A DNA stretch of 13,532 bases. Origin: Prosthecobacter sp. (GTDB lineage: Bacteria > Verrucomicrobiota > Verrucomicrobiia > Verrucomicrobiales > Verrucomicrobiaceae). The notes beneath the pieces were generated by a model. The model saw only the letters and a list, made by a program, of their open reading frames with translations, ran no database searches and was not told the DNA's origin. Location: assembly GCA_025869455.1 (NCBI GenBank), contig JAOZVT010000322.1, positions 1 to 13,532 on the forward strand. Direction: 5' to 3'. The position numbers were made by a program, and so were the translations under genes. Shown here one piece after another: positions 12,393-13,532 of this stretch (positions are counted from its first letter, which is position 1; each line of letters begins with the position of its first letter).

Positions 12393-13532
12393 AAAATGGG
12401 GGGATGAGATATCGGCAGGGCGAGAGTAACCCGGGCACCGCCTTCGCTACGATTTTCGACGCTAGCAAGACCCTTCATGGAGCTGGCGAGACGCCGGACA
12501 AAGAACAAGCCGAGCCCCATGCTATTGCTGCCAATGCGGGTGCTGCGGAATGGTTCTCCCCAGTGCGCGAGCATCTCAGAGCTGAATCCTGGACCATGAT
12601 CTTCAACAATGAAATGTACCTGTTCCTCCTGAAGCTGAACTTTGAGTCGAACGGGCTGGTCATCTGCGGAAGACAGCAGCGCATTTCTCAACAGAACTAG
12701 TAGGGCTTCGCGCAAACCGGGGCAGGGGACCTGTGCGTTCGCGCATGTCCCTGGGAGATCCAGTTTGATGCGTTGACGTTGCGTTTCTGGCAGGTCGGTG
12801 AGGCTGGCGTGAACAACGTCACGAACACGGCATGGCGCGGACGATTGCCCCAGAGCCTCTTGCCCCAATTCACGAAGTCTTTGCAGTACCTCCTGACAGC
12901 GTGTGGCTTCTTTGGCGATGATGGCAGCGGTCTGCGCGTCCGGGATGGCCTGCATTTCTTCTGCCGCTAAAGCAATCGTGCCGATGGGAGTGGCGAGTTC
13001 ATGAGCAAAGCCTGTGGCCAGTGCCGCGACGGAGAGAAAGCGATCTCGTGACTCCAGTTCGATGCGCAGTTTTTCGCGCTCTTTTTGCAGACGATGGGAA
13101 CGCCGACGGACCGCCAATAAGAGTGTGAGGATAAAACCACCACCCAAGACTAAAGCCATGACTTCTCCCTGGCGGAGGAGCGCATCTGGCAGAGGCTGCT
13201 GACTCAGCATGAGCAAAGGCTGGTGCTGCTGCCAGAGATAGACGCAACTGAGCATCATCAATATGGCGACACCGATGGCACCCGAGCTACGCAAGGCGAC
13301 GACGGCGACGACAAGCTGCACGAGATAGAATAAGCTGAAGGGATTGGTCAGGCCGCCAGTCCAGTAGAGCAACCAGGTCAAAGTCAAGGTATCCCATAAA
13401 GCGACATGGAAAAACCCACCGCCAAGGTAACCTCCAATTTGCTTCAGCCACCAACTCAGCAAGATGTTTGACCCCAAAGTGACGGAGAGGGCAATCAGGC
13501 ACGGTACCCACGGAACATCTACACTGAGCAAC
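12389..13532 (-). CDS. regB: RegB/PrrB-type redox sensor histidine kinase (5' end outside window)
   Basis: The frame is open to the window edge. Its first codon here (TTG at 13531) is unlikely to be the true start, because RegB proteins usually have six membrane helices and only about four are visible; the first part probably lies beyond 13532. Residue numbers below count from 13531. The quinone-site motif GGLTNPF (59-65) matches the RegB GGxxNPF element. A membrane segment near 125-141 leads to the H-box GFAHELATPIGTIAL, with His177 as phospho-acceptor. Cys212 in TRCQEVLQRL occupies the place of the redox-active Cys265 of RegB, though the loop between His and Cys is five residues shorter (35 instead of 40). 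The ATPase domain shows Asn283 (N box), DHGPGF (311-316) and GLGLFF (339-344). It would phosphorylate the adjacent RegA in response to the quinone pool or oxygen. Confidence 0.88.
   Translation of the reverse strand, partial: LLSVDVPWVPCLIALSVTLGSNILLSWWLKQIGGYLGGGFFHVALWDTLTLTWLLYWTGGLTNPFSLFYLVQLVVAVVALRSSGAIGVAILMMLSCVYLWQQHQPLLMLSQQPLPDALLRQGEVMALVLGGGFILTLLLAVRRRSHRLQKEREKLRIELESRDRFLSVAALATGFAHELATPIGTIALAAEEMQAIPDAQTAAIIAKEATRCQEVLQRLRELGQEALGQSSAPCRVRDVVHASLTDLPETQRQRIKLDLPGTCANAQVPCPGLREALLVLLRNALLSSADDQPVRLKVQLQEEQVHFIVEDHGPGFSSEMLAHWGEPFRSTRIGSNSMGLGLFFVRRLASSMKGLASVENRSEGGARVTLALPISHPPIL

Noticed and set aside
1..13532. Mobile elements, CRISPR arrays, tRNA or rRNA genes
   Set aside because: No regularly spaced repeats, transposase-like frames, cloverleaf-like or rRNA-like sequence were found on either strand.

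Overview
The window reads like a chromosomal segment of a Gram-negative bacterium of the PVC group, most likely Verrucomicrobiota (Prosthecobacter/Verrucomicrobium-like). This is an inference from the gene mix: an ECF sigma gene followed by an exported PDZ-only protein, a stand-alone Lon N-domain protein, a Tat-exported phosphoesterase, an aerobic-type formate-THF ligase, and a cytochrome bd-superfamily oxidase with fused cytochrome c domains. Base composition is even throughout. I see no insertion sequences, integrases, tRNAs, rRNAs or CRISPR arrays, so this looks like core genome rather than an island. Many genes lack an obvious Shine-Dalgarno sequence. The exceptions are the putative anti-sigma gene (AGGAGG) and the oxidase large subunit (GGAG).

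Layout. Positions 1-3339 are all on the minus strand: the 5' tip of an exported protein (1-48), a divergent monofunctional prephenate dehydratase (228-1070), a protein of unknown function (1183-1899) and an acidic amino acid/dicarboxylate:cation symporter (1990-3339). Positions 3491-5607 on the plus strand form a sigma factor / membrane protein / PDZ protein operon that ends at a likely hairpin terminator. A Lon-N protein (5741-6373, plus) follows. It converges, with a 2-base gap, on a Tat-exported metallophosphoesterase (6376-7290, minus). Formate-THF ligase (7425-9041, plus) is divergent from the phosphoesterase and converges, with a 4-base gap, on a minus-strand respiratory operon.

The respiratory operon (13532 down to 9046) is the most interesting part. 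In transcription order it encodes a RegB/PrrB-type redox sensor kinase (5' end outside the window), its RegA/PrrA-type response regulator (4-base overlap), a CydA-like subunit with a C-terminal cytochrome c domain, and a second multi-helix subunit that looks like a diverged CydA copy and also ends in a cytochrome c domain. By-eye comparison with E. coli CydA suggests the first subunit keeps the heme d/b595 region residues but has lost the b558-ligand histidine. The second subunit keeps a histidine in the b558-ligand context but lacks the acidic residues. The simplest reading is a two-subunit, cytochrome c-linked member of the bd superfamily under the control of a quinone/redox-sensing two-component system in the same operon.

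Other points of interest are the active-site departures in the prephenate dehydratase, a sigma/anti-sigma-like/PDZ module, and three perfect inverted repeats in intergenic positions.
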